Assembly (NCBI RefSeq): GCF_001953745.1
Contig: NZ_LWLN01000001.1
Span: forward strand, 2,108,001-2,172,000
Direction of reading: 5' to 3'
Source of the DNA: Natrinema saccharevitans
GTDB lineage: Archaea; Halobacteriota; Halobacteria; Halobacteriales; Natrialbaceae
Length of the DNA stretch: 64,000 bases
Positions 41,747 through 49,069 of the stretch are shown piece after piece (the stretch's first letter is position 1; the number at the start of each line of letters is the position of its first letter). The notes beneath the pieces were generated by a model. The model saw only the letters and a list, made by a program, of their open reading frames with translations. It had not been told where the DNA came from and searched no databases. A program made the translations under genes and the position numbers.

Positions 41747-42379
41747 ATGTATGACCTCGCAGATGTCCTTCCGGACGTCGAAATCGATCCGGGGACGAAC
41801 GTACTCGTCGCGGGCCCGCCACTGACGGGGAAACGGCGGATCGCCTTCGATATCCTCGCGAGCGGTGCGGCCCGTGGTGACGGCTCGATCGTCGTCACCA
41901 CCAAAGACAGTGCCGACAAGGTCCTCGAGAGCCTCGACGACCACGTCGGCGAGGGCGTCGAACCGGATATCGGCGTCGTCGACTGTGTCACCAAACAACG
42001 GGGTATCGGGACGATCGACGACGACCCGCGGATCAAGTACGCCTCCTCCCCGGTCGACATGACCGGCATCGGGATCAAGCTCTCGGAGTTCCTCCAGGAG
42101 TTCTACGAGACCCGCGGGCTGACCCAGAATCGCGTTCTCTTGCACTCGGTGTCGACGCTGCTGATGTACTCCGATCTCCAGACGGTCTTTCGGTTCCTCC
42201 ACGTCTTCACGGGCCGGATCCAGAGCGCCGACGCCATGGGCGTCTACGTCATCGACTCGACGGCCCACGACGACCAGACCATGAACACGCTCAAACAGCT
42301 GTTCGACGCCGTCGTCGAACTCGAGGAGACGGCCGACGACGAGGAGCCCGAGATCCGGACCGCCGGTTTCTCGGGGTAA
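41747..42379 (+). CDS. RAD55/KaiC-like ATPase
   Basis: A 210-residue RecA-fold protein. Walker A is AGPPLTGKRRIAFD (G23-K29), a hydrophobic strand with DCVTKQRG follows, and the Walker-B-like strand MGVYVIDSTAHDD lies near residue 165. The protein is shorter than KaiC and lacks its second domain; in haloarchaea such proteins are annotated as RAD55 family ATPases or HTR-like proteins, possibly signalling. Cytoplasmic. A TACTATAAG box near 41647-41655 could be the promoter, leaving a leader of some 70 bases. Monocistronic. Confidence 0.8.
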   Translation: MYDLADVLPDVEIDPGTNVLVAGPPLTGKRRIAFDILASGAARGDGSIVVTTKDSADKVLESLDDHVGEGVEPDIGVVDCVTKQRGIGTIDDDPRIKYASSPVDMTGIGIKLSEFLQEFYETRGLTQNRVLLHSVSTLLMYSDLQTVFRFLHVFTGRIQSADAMGVYVIDSTAHDDQTMNTLKQLFDAVVELEETADDEEPEIRTAGFSG

Positions 42380-42513
42380 CTGGCTCCAAACACCCGGCTC
42401 CGTTCGCGTCCGCTGGGCCCGTTCTTCCGCGACAGTCGCACGACCCGAGTCCGATCGTTCCCTAATCGAGCGACCCGAAACGTTTCAGCGGGGAGCGCAT
42501 ATACTCGGGTCGC

Positions 42514-42924
42514 ATGCCAGTCGACACCGCAGCGGAGATCGAGGAGATTCTGGAGTACGACACCATCGCCGTCGTCGGCTGCTCGAGTACGCCCGGCAAG
42601 GCAGCCCACGACGTGCCGAAGTACCTGCTGGATCACGGCTACGACGTGATCCCGGTCAATCCTTACGCCGAGGAAATCTTCGGCCGCGAGGTCTACGACT
42701 CGGTAGCCGATGTCGAGAAAGAGATCGACGTCGTCTGTATCTTTCGGCCCAGCGAGGAGGTGGGCGGGATCGTCGACACAGCCCTCGAGCGCGATGACGT
42801 CGACGTCATCTGGACCCAGCAGGGGATCCGCGACGACGAGGCAGCGGCCCGCGCGGAGACGGCGGGTCGGGCCGTCGTACAGGACCGGTGTATGAAGGTC
42901 CAGCACCGCCGGCTCGTCGCCTGA
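42514..42924 (+). CDS. CoA-binding domain protein
   Basis: A 136-residue Rossmann-fold protein of the CoA-binding type (YccU-like). IAVVGCSSTPGKAAHDVPKYL (about 18-38) is the nucleotide loop, then GYDVIPVNPYAEEIFGREVY, IDVVCIFRPSEEVGGIV and IWTQQGIRDDEAAARA follow in the family order, ending VVQDRCMKVQHRRL. Length typical. The physiological role of this family is poorly known. Promoter-like AT content is slight; monocistronic. Confidence 0.88.
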   Translation: MPVDTAAEIEEILEYDTIAVVGCSSTPGKAAHDVPKYLLDHGYDVIPVNPYAEEIFGREVYDSVADVEKEIDVVCIFRPSEEVGGIVDTALERDDVDVIWTQQGIRDDEAAARAETAGRAVVQDRCMKVQHRRLVA

Positions 42925-42945
42925 GCTGGCGACTCAGGAGATTCC

Positions 42946-43125
42946 TTACGAGGCCGTCGTCGATGCAGTTCGAAGGTCCGCGAGCGCGTCCTCGAGCGTC
43001 GTGTGCATGCGGTCGTCGACGACTGACTCGAGGTGTTCGAGTCGGATCCTCGACCAGGGCGGTCGTCGACCGGGACGCGTCGGGATCGCTATCGAACAGG
43101 ACGACCGGAAGCGTCGCGATGGCGG
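42946..43125 (-). pseudogene. Possible gene remnant downstream of the cysteine synthase gene
   Basis: Two short protein-like pieces in different minus-strand frames: IATLPVVLFDSDPDASRST (about 43060-43120) and, one frame over, RIRLEHLESVVDDRMHTTLE then DALADLRTASTTAS with a stop at 42946. The second has typical haloarchaeal acid-rich helix composition and could be the true 3' end of a lost gene. Evidence is compositional only. Confidence 0.3.
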
Positions 43126-43132
43126 CGTCTAG

Positions 43133-44113
43133 CTACGACGTCCAGTCCTCGAACGACCGATAGATGCCCTTCGAGAGGTAGCGCTCGCTCGAGTCCGGGA
43201 AGATCGTGACGACGGTCTCGTGGGGGACGTCGAGGTCACCGTCAGCGATCCGGTCGGCGACCTGCTTCGAGGCCACGCTCGCGGCGCCCGCGCTCGAGGC
43301 GGCCAGATGGCCCTCCTCGCGGGCGAGGCGGACGAGTTCGTCGTGGGCGTCGCGGTCCGAGACGGCGCTGACGGCGTCGACCAGTTCGGGATCGAACAGT
43401 TCGTTAGTGGCGGTGTCGTGTGTGCCAATCCCCTCGATTTTGTACTCGTCTTCCTCGCGTTCGTCGCCGAGGAGTTCGCCGTAGACCGAGCCATCGGGTT
43501 CGACCGCGACGACGTGCGTCTGGGGGTCCTGCTCGAGCGCGTAGCGGGCGATCCCCATGAGCGTCCCCGCCGTTCCGCAACCGGCGACGACGGCACCGAC
43601 TCGTCCCTCGAGCGCGTCGTAGATCTCGGGGGCGGTCGTCTCGTAGTGAGCTTCGGCGTTCAGCGGGTTCGAGAACTGCTGTGGGACGACGGCGCCCTCG
43701 AGTTCGTCGGCCAGTCGCCGTGCCCGGGCGATGGCACCGTCCATGCCGTCCTCGGTCGGCGTGTTGATGACCTCCGCGCCGAGCGCGGCCATCAACTGTT
43801 GTTTCTCCACGCTGAACCGCTCCGGGACGACGAAGACCGCCTCGAGCCCCAGCTGTTCTGCCGCGATCGCCAGCCCGATCCCGGTGTTGCCGGCCGTCGG
43901 TTCGACGATCGTCCCGCCGGCGGGAACGTCGCCGCGCTCGAGCATTCGCTCGAGCATGTACTTCCCGATGCGGTCCTTGATGCTGGCTCCGGGGTTGAAC
44001 GACTCGAGTTTGGCGTAGATCGGCACCGACGCGGGGCCGTCCTGTAGCCGGACGAGCGGCGTTCGCCCGATCGTCTCGAGGATCGAGTCGACCGGCTCCT
44101 CGTGGGTCGTCAT
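43133..44113 (-). CDS. PLP-dependent cysteine synthase family protein
   Basis: A 326-residue fold-type II PLP enzyme. The PLP lysine is K46 in FNPGASIKDRIGKYML, the asparagine loop is EPTAGNTGIGLA, and the phosphate-binding glycine loop is GCGTAGTLMG near residue 185. VEPDGSVYGEL is also conserved. It makes cysteine from O-acetylserine (or O-phosphoserine/cystathionine in relatives) and sulfide; the substrate is not certain. ATG 44113 is chosen as the sequence upstream (7 more codons) is untypical, but ATG 44137 is possible. Confidence 0.9.
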   Translation of the reverse strand: MTTHEEPVDSILETIGRTPLVRLQDGPASVPIYAKLESFNPGASIKDRIGKYMLERMLERGDVPAGGTIVEPTAGNTGIGLAIAAEQLGLEAVFVVPERFSVEKQQLMAALGAEVINTPTEDGMDGAIARARRLADELEGAVVPQQFSNPLNAEAHYETTAPEIYDALEGRVGAVVAGCGTAGTLMGIARYALEQDPQTHVVAVEPDGSVYGELLGDEREEDEYKIEGIGTHDTATNELFDPELVDAVSAVSDRDAHDELVRLAREEGHLAASSAGAASVASKQVADRIADGDLDVPHETVVTIFPDSSERYLSKGIYRSFEDWTS

Positions 44114-44204
44114 CGTACTGGCAAAAGTCGCCCCCATGGTTAGCTCTTGTCCCGAAAGTAGCCGTCTCGGACCGAAGGGCGGAGGAGCCGAACTCGCGTC
44201 GGCG

Positions 44205-44540
44205 TTATTGGCTCGCCGTTTCGCCGGCGGTCGCCTCCTCGTTGGCCGCCGCCGAGTCGGCGTCGTCCGTCACCGCTTCCTCGTCTTCGAGTTCGGCCTC
44301 GTCGATGGCCGCCTCCGCGAGGATCTCCTCGCCGTCGATCCCTTGCTCCTCGGCGATCGCGAGCAAGAGCGCTCGCTGTTCGGTGAGCTGGTGGTCCATG
44401 CGCGTGACCGTGTCGTGAGTCTCGTCCAGTTCCTCCTCGAGTCCGGTGATCCGGTCCTGAAGCTTCTGTACCTGCTTGTACATCGCTTCGGCTCGATCCG
44501 AGAGGCCCTGAATCTTCTTTGCAGTGCTGCCGAGTCCCAT
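44205..44540 (-). CDS. DUF5798 coiled-coil protein
   Basis: A 111-residue protein. MGLGSTAKKIQGLSDRAEAM leads into a coiled coil of about 55 residues (YKQVQKLQDRITGLEEELDE, HDTVTRMDHQLTEQRALLLA), followed by a strongly acidic Ala/Glu/Asp tail (about 75-111). This matches the haloarchaeal DUF5798 family. No membrane or metal site. Probably oligomeric in the cytoplasm; function unknown. The ATG at 44540 begins with the conserved start. Confidence 0.8.
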   Translation of the reverse strand: MGLGSTAKKIQGLSDRAEAMYKQVQKLQDRITGLEEELDETHDTVTRMDHQLTEQRALLLAIAEEQGIDGEEILAEAAIDEAELEDEEAVTDDADSAAANEEATAGETASQ

Positions 44541-44694
44541 GGACGAACGGTGTGTCGGAGCGCTAATGGGTCTTTTCCTCCCGCCGGCGCCAGATATATT
44601 TGGTACCAAGACTCGGCATACGACAGATTTGGGCCGGCGGCTTCGACGGGGTCTTCGAGGGGGCGCGAGACCGAGGTCGAGTGACCGGTCGCCG

Positions 44695-45546
44695 TCAGGT
44701 CGCCGCGGACGGTCGTGTCGGCCGACGGCGCTTGTGACGCGTCCGCTCGACCCACGCTTCGAGTCGCTCGACGGTCTCGGCCTCGACGCCGGTCCGGTCG
44801 GCGACGGTCGGCACGTCGACGCCCTCGTCGATCCTGCGACGGAGGATCCGATCGACGGTTTCGGGATCGATCTCGAGTGCCGTCGCCGGCGATTCGCCGG
44901 GATGTAACGGCGAGCCCGACGTTTCGACCGTCAGGTCCTCGGGAATCCCGACGGCTCGAGCGAGCGCCTCGAGTTCGGTCCGGTAGAGACCGGCGAAGGG
45001 GAGGCAGTCGGCGCCCGTTTCGCCGTGTTTGGCGACCGACCCGAGGAGGTACTGCGTGCGGTTGATCGGGCTCGCGACGAGCGCGTTCGTCGCGTTCGCG
45101 ACGTAGTAGGCACAGGTCATCCGGAGCCGCGACAGGGCGTTGTTGGTCGCGACCGGGTCGTCGGCCGGCCCGGACGACCCCCCGATGGTTTCCTGAAACG
45201 CCGCCAGGACCGGCTGGAGCTGCAGGCGACTGTGATCGATCCCCAGCGACGTCGCGACCGCCTCCGCGTTGCGGGAGGTCGCCTCGTGGCTCAGAAACGC
45301 CGGCATCACGAGCCCCGTTACGCGGTCCGCTCCCGCCGCGTCGACGGCGAAGGTCGCGGTCAGCGCCGTCTCGACGCCGCCGTCGAGCGGCACGACGAAC
45401 CCGTCCGCGCCGGCGTCGACCAGCACGCGCTCGAGAAACGCCGGCAGCCGGTCACGGAGCCGCGACAGCGCGTCGTCGGTCGTCGCGAGGCCGTCGGGGC
45501 CGCGGGGCAGGTCCGCGAGCGGAGACTGGAAGCCGGACACCGTCAT
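44695..45546 (-). CDS. NAD synthetase (NadE)-like protein with altered ATP-pyrophosphatase loop
   Basis: A 283-residue NadE homologue. Canonical NH3-dependent NAD synthetases have SGGxDS at the ATP-binding loop; here the place is taken by FVVPLDGGVETALTATFAVD, which lacks both serines. Later family segments remain: ALSRLRMTCAYYVANATNAL, PINRTQYLLGSVAKHGETGADCLP and LYRTELEALARAVGIP. The C-terminus from about 235 adds a helical region (VDRILRRRIDEGVDVP) resembling a DNA-binding or regulatory helix. It is probably a paralogue with changed or lost activity; a canonical nadE should exist elsewhere. Confidence 0.8.
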   Translation of the reverse strand: MTVSGFQSPLADLPRGPDGLATTDDALSRLRDRLPAFLERVLVDAGADGFVVPLDGGVETALTATFAVDAAGADRVTGLVMPAFLSHEATSRNAEAVATSLGIDHSRLQLQPVLAAFQETIGGSSGPADDPVATNNALSRLRMTCAYYVANATNALVASPINRTQYLLGSVAKHGETGADCLPFAGLYRTELEALARAVGIPEDLTVETSGSPLHPGESPATALEIDPETVDRILRRRIDEGVDVPTVADRTGVEAETVERLEAWVERTRHKRRRPTRPSAAT

Positions 45547-45929
45547 GGAACTCCGGGTGCGACGACCGGTCGGGACACGCTCGAGCGGCGGCGATCGATA
45601 CCTCCACGGCGCTCTCCCGACCGCGGGCCGGCCGCCGATCGGCCGTCGGTCGGACGGCAGGACTGGGATTTCATCGTTCACTCGAGTGTGAGTATTCGCA
45701 CGATATAACGCTATCTTGGCACATCATTACCCAGTTGAAAGCCATTTGTGGTGTTCGAGTGAATATATATGGTGAAAGGAAGCCTGAACTCGAGGGAACA
45801 CCACCGTCGATTCCGAAAACCGGTTCCCGACCGGTCGGAACTTCTGGGGCGTGCGTGACGAGGCCGCCGCCACGGGACTCGAGCGATGGAGACGAAAGGC
45901 CCTTAAGTTCTCACTTCCTACACGGAAGT
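45547..45929. other. Promoter region of the SRP RNA, no protein gene
   Basis: No supportable open frame. AT-rich pockets at about 45705-45770 include GAATATATATGG, which could drive an unknown small transcript. CCTTAAG at 45901-45907 is centred about 26 bases before the SRP RNA and is its likely TATA box. Confidence 0.5.
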
Positions 45930-46234
45930 GGACTAGGTCGGGCAGTTTGGCCCTGCTCGTTACCCGCGCTATGGTCATTAGCGGGGACCGAACGCCGCGG
46001 GCGTCCGGTCAGACCGACCGGGGCCCCGGGAGCCAACATGGAAGCCTCGTCCGTCGGGGACAGCGGTCCACGATGGCCGTCCGCAGGGACGACCCATCGT
46101 GGTTAGCCGGCGACAGCCCATCAGGCGCGGAAGCGAGCAGTGGACCGCCGGACACCTGTCGCTCGCCGGGTCGCGGGGTGGAGAAGGCAACCGGGATTCC
46201 CCCGGTCGGAACGCCGGGCAATCGCGGTCGTCCA
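45930..46234 (+). ncRNA. Signal recognition particle 7S RNA
   Basis: About 305 bases, close to the known haloarchaeal length. The S-domain hallmark is present: helix 8 with CATCAGGCGCGGAAGCGAGCAG (GGAA tetraloop at 46129-46132), paired with ACCTGTCGCTC further down. Helix 6/SRP19 region GTCCACGATGG...CCCATCGTGG precedes it. The 5' end GGAC (45930) pairs with GTCC (46230-46233) in helix 1, which fixes the ends. It scaffolds SRP54 and SRP19 for membrane targeting. Ends are accurate to a few bases. Confidence 0.93.
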
Positions 46235-46248
46235 CCATTCATACGCAA

Positions 46249-46299
46249 CGAAATTTTACCGAAGGCGCGGCGAAGCCGCGCCTGCAGAGTAAAATTTCG
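46249..46299 (+). terminator. Nested perfect hairpin after the SRP RNA
   Basis: Outer arms CGAAATTTTAC and GTAAAATTTCG (11 bases, perfect) enclose inner arms AGGCGCGGC and GCCGCGCCT (9 bases, perfect) with loop GAA. It begins 15 bases after the SRP RNA. It may end SRP transcription or be an unrelated palindromic repeat. The rest up to 46534 holds no gene. Confidence 0.55.
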
Positions 46300-46534
46300 A
46301 TCAAAAGCACTCCTCCGTCCGTTCCGTTCGCGCTGCTCACTTCACGTCAGTCGTCGGCCCGCTCGCGCCTCCGGCGCTCGCGGTCGTACCGGGTAGCCGC
46401 CTGCCCTCCCCCGGGTCGGACGGCTCTCACTGTCGTTCGAGCCGTCCTCCCGGCCGTTTCCCGACGAGGGTCGTTCGTTTCGAGCCGACGACGGAAGAGT
46501 AACAATTACTACTACTGTCCGAGTGACTCCGATA

Positions 46535-47326
46535 ATGACAGATCGTCGACTCGGCGTCCTGCTCGTCGTTCTGGCCGTCGGACTCCTACTGGCCGGCTGC
46601 GTGGCGCTCGAGGACCCCGAAAGCGATGCCGACGACCCGGACCCCGAAGCGATCTTCGAGGGTGCGTACGTCCACAGCGAGGACCTCGAGGACCTCCGGG
46701 GCGTGCGACGGGTCGAAATGACCGACGGGAACCGAACCGTGACGGAAGTCCTCCGGATCGAGAGACGACCCTACGTCGACGAGCGAAGCGAAGTCGTCGA
46801 GGCCTCCGACCCGGTCGTCGTCGGGAACAGGTACGTGTCGAACGCCACCGACAACTGGTACTACTATCCCGACGCGGACGTCGCTCAGCACTTCGAGACT
46901 GACGGACAGTTCGATAGCGAGGCGGTCCGGTCGAGTCGGGCCGAGACGGCGGCAAACATCAGCAGCCACTACGACCTCGAGTACCGAGGCACCGACCGGA
47001 TCGCGGACCGAGAGGCCCACGTCCTCGCCGTCGAGGCGAAAAACGAGACCGTCGAACGCGACGTGTCCCTGATCGTCGGCGACACCGAGTTCGTCTACCC
47101 GCTGGAGACGAGCGACCCGACGGACGAGATCGACGTCGTCGAGCAGCGCCTCTGGATCGATACGGCGTACGACTACCCGCTGAAAGAGCGACTGGTGTAC
47201 GAAACCCCGAGCGGCGACCGCTACGAGCTGCGCATGGAGTACGAGTCGATCGCGTTCAACGTCGGTCTCGAGGACGATCGGTTCGCGTTCGAACCGTCCG
47301 AAAACACGACCGTCGAGGAGTGGTAA
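46535..47326 (+). CDS. Exported lipoprotein, LolA/LppX-like fold suspected
   Basis: A 263-residue lipoprotein: hydrophobic leader LGVLLVVLAVGLLLAGC with the lipid-attachment cysteine near residue 22, without a twin arginine pair, so Sec exported. The mature part is a beta-rich domain with patterns such as RVEMTDGNRTVTEVLRIERR, NWYYYPDADVAQHFE and LWIDTAYDYPLKERLVYE, resembling LolA/LppX-like lipid-binding folds found in haloarchaeal lipoproteins. The fold is inferred. ATG 46535 is chosen to give a normal signal. Convergent with mscS, with 3 bases between. Confidence 0.72.
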   Translation: MTDRRLGVLLVVLAVGLLLAGCVALEDPESDADDPDPEAIFEGAYVHSEDLEDLRGVRRVEMTDGNRTVTEVLRIERRPYVDERSEVVEASDPVVVGNRYVSNATDNWYYYPDADVAQHFETDGQFDSEAVRSSRAETAANISSHYDLEYRGTDRIADREAHVLAVEAKNETVERDVSLIVGDTEFVYPLETSDPTDEIDVVEQRLWIDTAYDYPLKERLVYETPSGDRYELRMEYESIAFNVGLEDDRFAFEPSENTTVEEW

Positions 47327-47329
47327 CCG

Positions 47330-48259
47330 CTATTCCGCGGGCTGTACGATGCTCCGTCCGTCGTCGCTCTCGAAGCGGAGTCCGCCCTCGAGGGTGCGGA
47401 CGGGGTAGGGGATGTCGATGCCCTCCTCGTCGAAGCGGCGTTTGACGGCGGTAACGTACTCCCCGCGAGTCCGGACGAAGTCGGCCCGCGACGGGTTCGA
47501 GATCCAGAACCGCGACTGGAGACCGACGTCGGAGTCGCCCAGTTCCGTCAGTCGAACGGAGGGCGCGGGATCGTCGATGATGTCGGGGTGGCGTTCGGCC
47601 TCCTCGACGATGATCTCGGTCGCCCGCTCGATGTCGTCGTCGTACCCGATCCCGAAGACGAACTTCAGGCGGAGCTTGTCGGCGTCGACGGGGTTCTTGA
47701 GGACGCCGTCGGTCAGCGCCGAGTTGGGGACGGTAAGCAGTTCGTTATCGAACGTTCGCACGCGGGTGACTCGGAGGCTGATGTCCTCGACGACGCCGGA
47801 GTAGGTCCCGTCGTCCCACTCGATCCAGTCGCCGATCCGGAACGGCTTGTCGGTGTAGATGAACACGCCCGCGACGAAGTTCGAGATCACGTCCTGCATC
47901 GCCAGCCCGATCGCGAGCGCGCCGGCCGCGGCGATGCCGGCCATCGACACCAGGAAGTTCCCGAAGCCGGCGAAGCCGAATGCGACCGCGAACGCGAGGA
48001 AGGCGACCCCGAACCGCGTGAGCATCAACAGCGGGTTCTTGGCGTGTTCGTCCAGTTCGCGCCGGTCGAGCGCGCGACCGACCAGGGGGATGAAAACGAG
48101 TCGCCCGACGAGCCAGATCGCCGCAAGCGCGACGACGAACCGAATCGCGCTCTCGGCGACACCGGCCTGGGCCGCCGTGAGCCCCGCGCCCTCGAGCGCC
48201 TCGCCGATCACGCCCAGGACGATCCCGGGCGACGACACGCCGACTGCACCGCCGGTCAT
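47330..48259 (-). CDS. MscS-type mechanosensitive channel
   Basis: A 309-residue small-conductance mechanosensitive channel protein. Three membrane helices come first (about 20-130), the last being the pore helix (FLVSMAGIAAAGALAIGLAMQDVISNF), followed by the beta domain (FRIGDWIEWDDGTYSGVVED, then VPNSALTDGVLKN) and the C-terminal alpha/beta vestibule domain. It releases solutes upon osmotic downshock. Its ATG overlaps the stop of yhbY by four bases, so the two are co-translated. Confidence 0.92.
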   Translation of the reverse strand: MTGGAVGVSSPGIVLGVIGEALEGAGLTAAQAGVAESAIRFVVALAAIWLVGRLVFIPLVGRALDRRELDEHAKNPLLMLTRFGVAFLAFAVAFGFAGFGNFLVSMAGIAAAGALAIGLAMQDVISNFVAGVFIYTDKPFRIGDWIEWDDGTYSGVVEDISLRVTRVRTFDNELLTVPNSALTDGVLKNPVDADKLRLKFVFGIGYDDDIERATEIIVEEAERHPDIIDDPAPSVRLTELGDSDVGLQSRFWISNPSRADFVRTRGEYVTAVKRRFDEEGIDIPYPVRTLEGGLRFESDDGRSIVQPAE

Positions 48260-48504
48260 CGGTACAGCACCGCGGTATGACCGCGCGTCTCGACGAGATC
48301 GGCGCTGACGCGGTCCGCGAGGTCGGCGGCCTTCTCCGCGGTCGAACCCCCGGCACGGGCCGCGCGCAGGAACTTCACCTTCACGAGGTCTCTATCGTCC
48401 AGTTGGTCGTTGAGTTCGTCGACGACGGCGTCGACACCGCTCTTGCCGACCCAGACGGTGACGTCGAGATCGTGTGCGCGGCGTTTGCGTTCTGCTGTAT
48501 CCAT
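48256..48504 (-). CDS. YhbY/CRM-domain RNA-binding protein
   Basis: An 82-residue CRM-domain protein: the long helix MDTAERKRRAHDLDV is followed by VWVGKSGVDAVVDELNDQL with the GxxG-type RNA-binding loop, LVKVKFLRAARAGG, and VETRGHTAVLYR at the end. YhbY proteins associate with pre-50S ribosomal subunits. In haloarchaea it sits with RNase P component 4 and MscS, as here. ATG 48504 is the family start. The 87-base gap before it has no clear promoter. Confidence 0.9.
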   Translation of the reverse strand: MDTAERKRRAHDLDVTVWVGKSGVDAVVDELNDQLDDRDLVKVKFLRAARAGGSTAEKAADLADRVSADLVETRGHTAVLYR

Positions 48505-48591
48505 GGCCCCGTGTAACGAAGCGAGCCGTTTCAATCTTCGCGATTCGGATTCGGAATCGGGTCGCGCCCGCGCGAGCGCGTCGACACCGGG

Positions 48592-48900
48592 TCACTCCTC
48601 GTAGGGATATCTGGCGTGGGCACCGCAGTCACAGGTGATAACCACGTGGCCGTCCTGTAGCCTGACGCGGGCGTTGGTCCCCGGCCGGAGATAGGCGTCA
48701 CACCGGTCGCAGGTAAACCGGCGGAACCGCCGCGGGAGTGAGAGTCGGTTGCGCTCCGCGACGCGCCGGGCGAGTCGGACGTAGTTCCGAGCGCGGTCGT
48801 CCTCGCCGTCCGCGGCCGCCGCTCGAGCGAGGTCGTGGAGGCGCTCGATCCGCTCGGCCGCGATGTCCATACGCGTGTGTTCGTCGGTCGACGTATCCAT
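48592..48900 (-). CDS. Ribonuclease P protein component 4 (Rpp21/Rpr2)
   Basis: A 102-residue RNase P subunit that helps the RNA trim tRNA 5' ends. Two N-terminal helices (IAAERIERLHDLARAAAA; RARNYVRLARRVAERN) precede a zinc ribbon with C64, C67, C90 and C92 (FTCDRCDAY, ITCDCGAH). The basic stretch LSLPRRFRRF just ahead is expected to contact RNA. ATG 48900 is taken; ATG 48870 is also possible. Likely co-expressed with yhbY. Confidence 0.92.
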   Translation of the reverse strand: MDTSTDEHTRMDIAAERIERLHDLARAAAADGEDDRARNYVRLARRVAERNRLSLPRRFRRFTCDRCDAYLRPGTNARVRLQDGHVVITCDCGAHARYPYEE

Positions 48901-49033
48901 GTTGCGCTCCGGAACGGTCGGTCGGTGTCGTGTTCCCTGCGAACGCGACACAAGCCCTTGGCGACGGCGAATGTACCGTCGATTGAAAAGATTCTTTACC
49001 CGTCCACGTATTCGACAGTAGTACGCAGTACTG

Positions 49034-49040
49034 TTATATA
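49034..49040 (+). promoter_or_regulatory. TATA box of the first solute-binding lipoprotein gene
   Basis: TTATATA centred 33 bases before ATG 49070, within TACTGTTATATATCG. The paralogous gene at 51835 has TACTGTTATATCG (51793-51805) at the same distance, so the two share a promoter element. Confidence 0.6.
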
Positions 49041-49069
49041 TCGCAGACAAAGAGGTGCAAGCAAACGGA

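Noticed and set aside
45851-46902. Open frames of 181-267 codons over the SRP RNA and its flank
   Set aside because: They cover a structured RNA with clear SRP hallmarks, and their protein composition (Arg, Gly, Pro, Ser) is not haloarchaeal protein-like.
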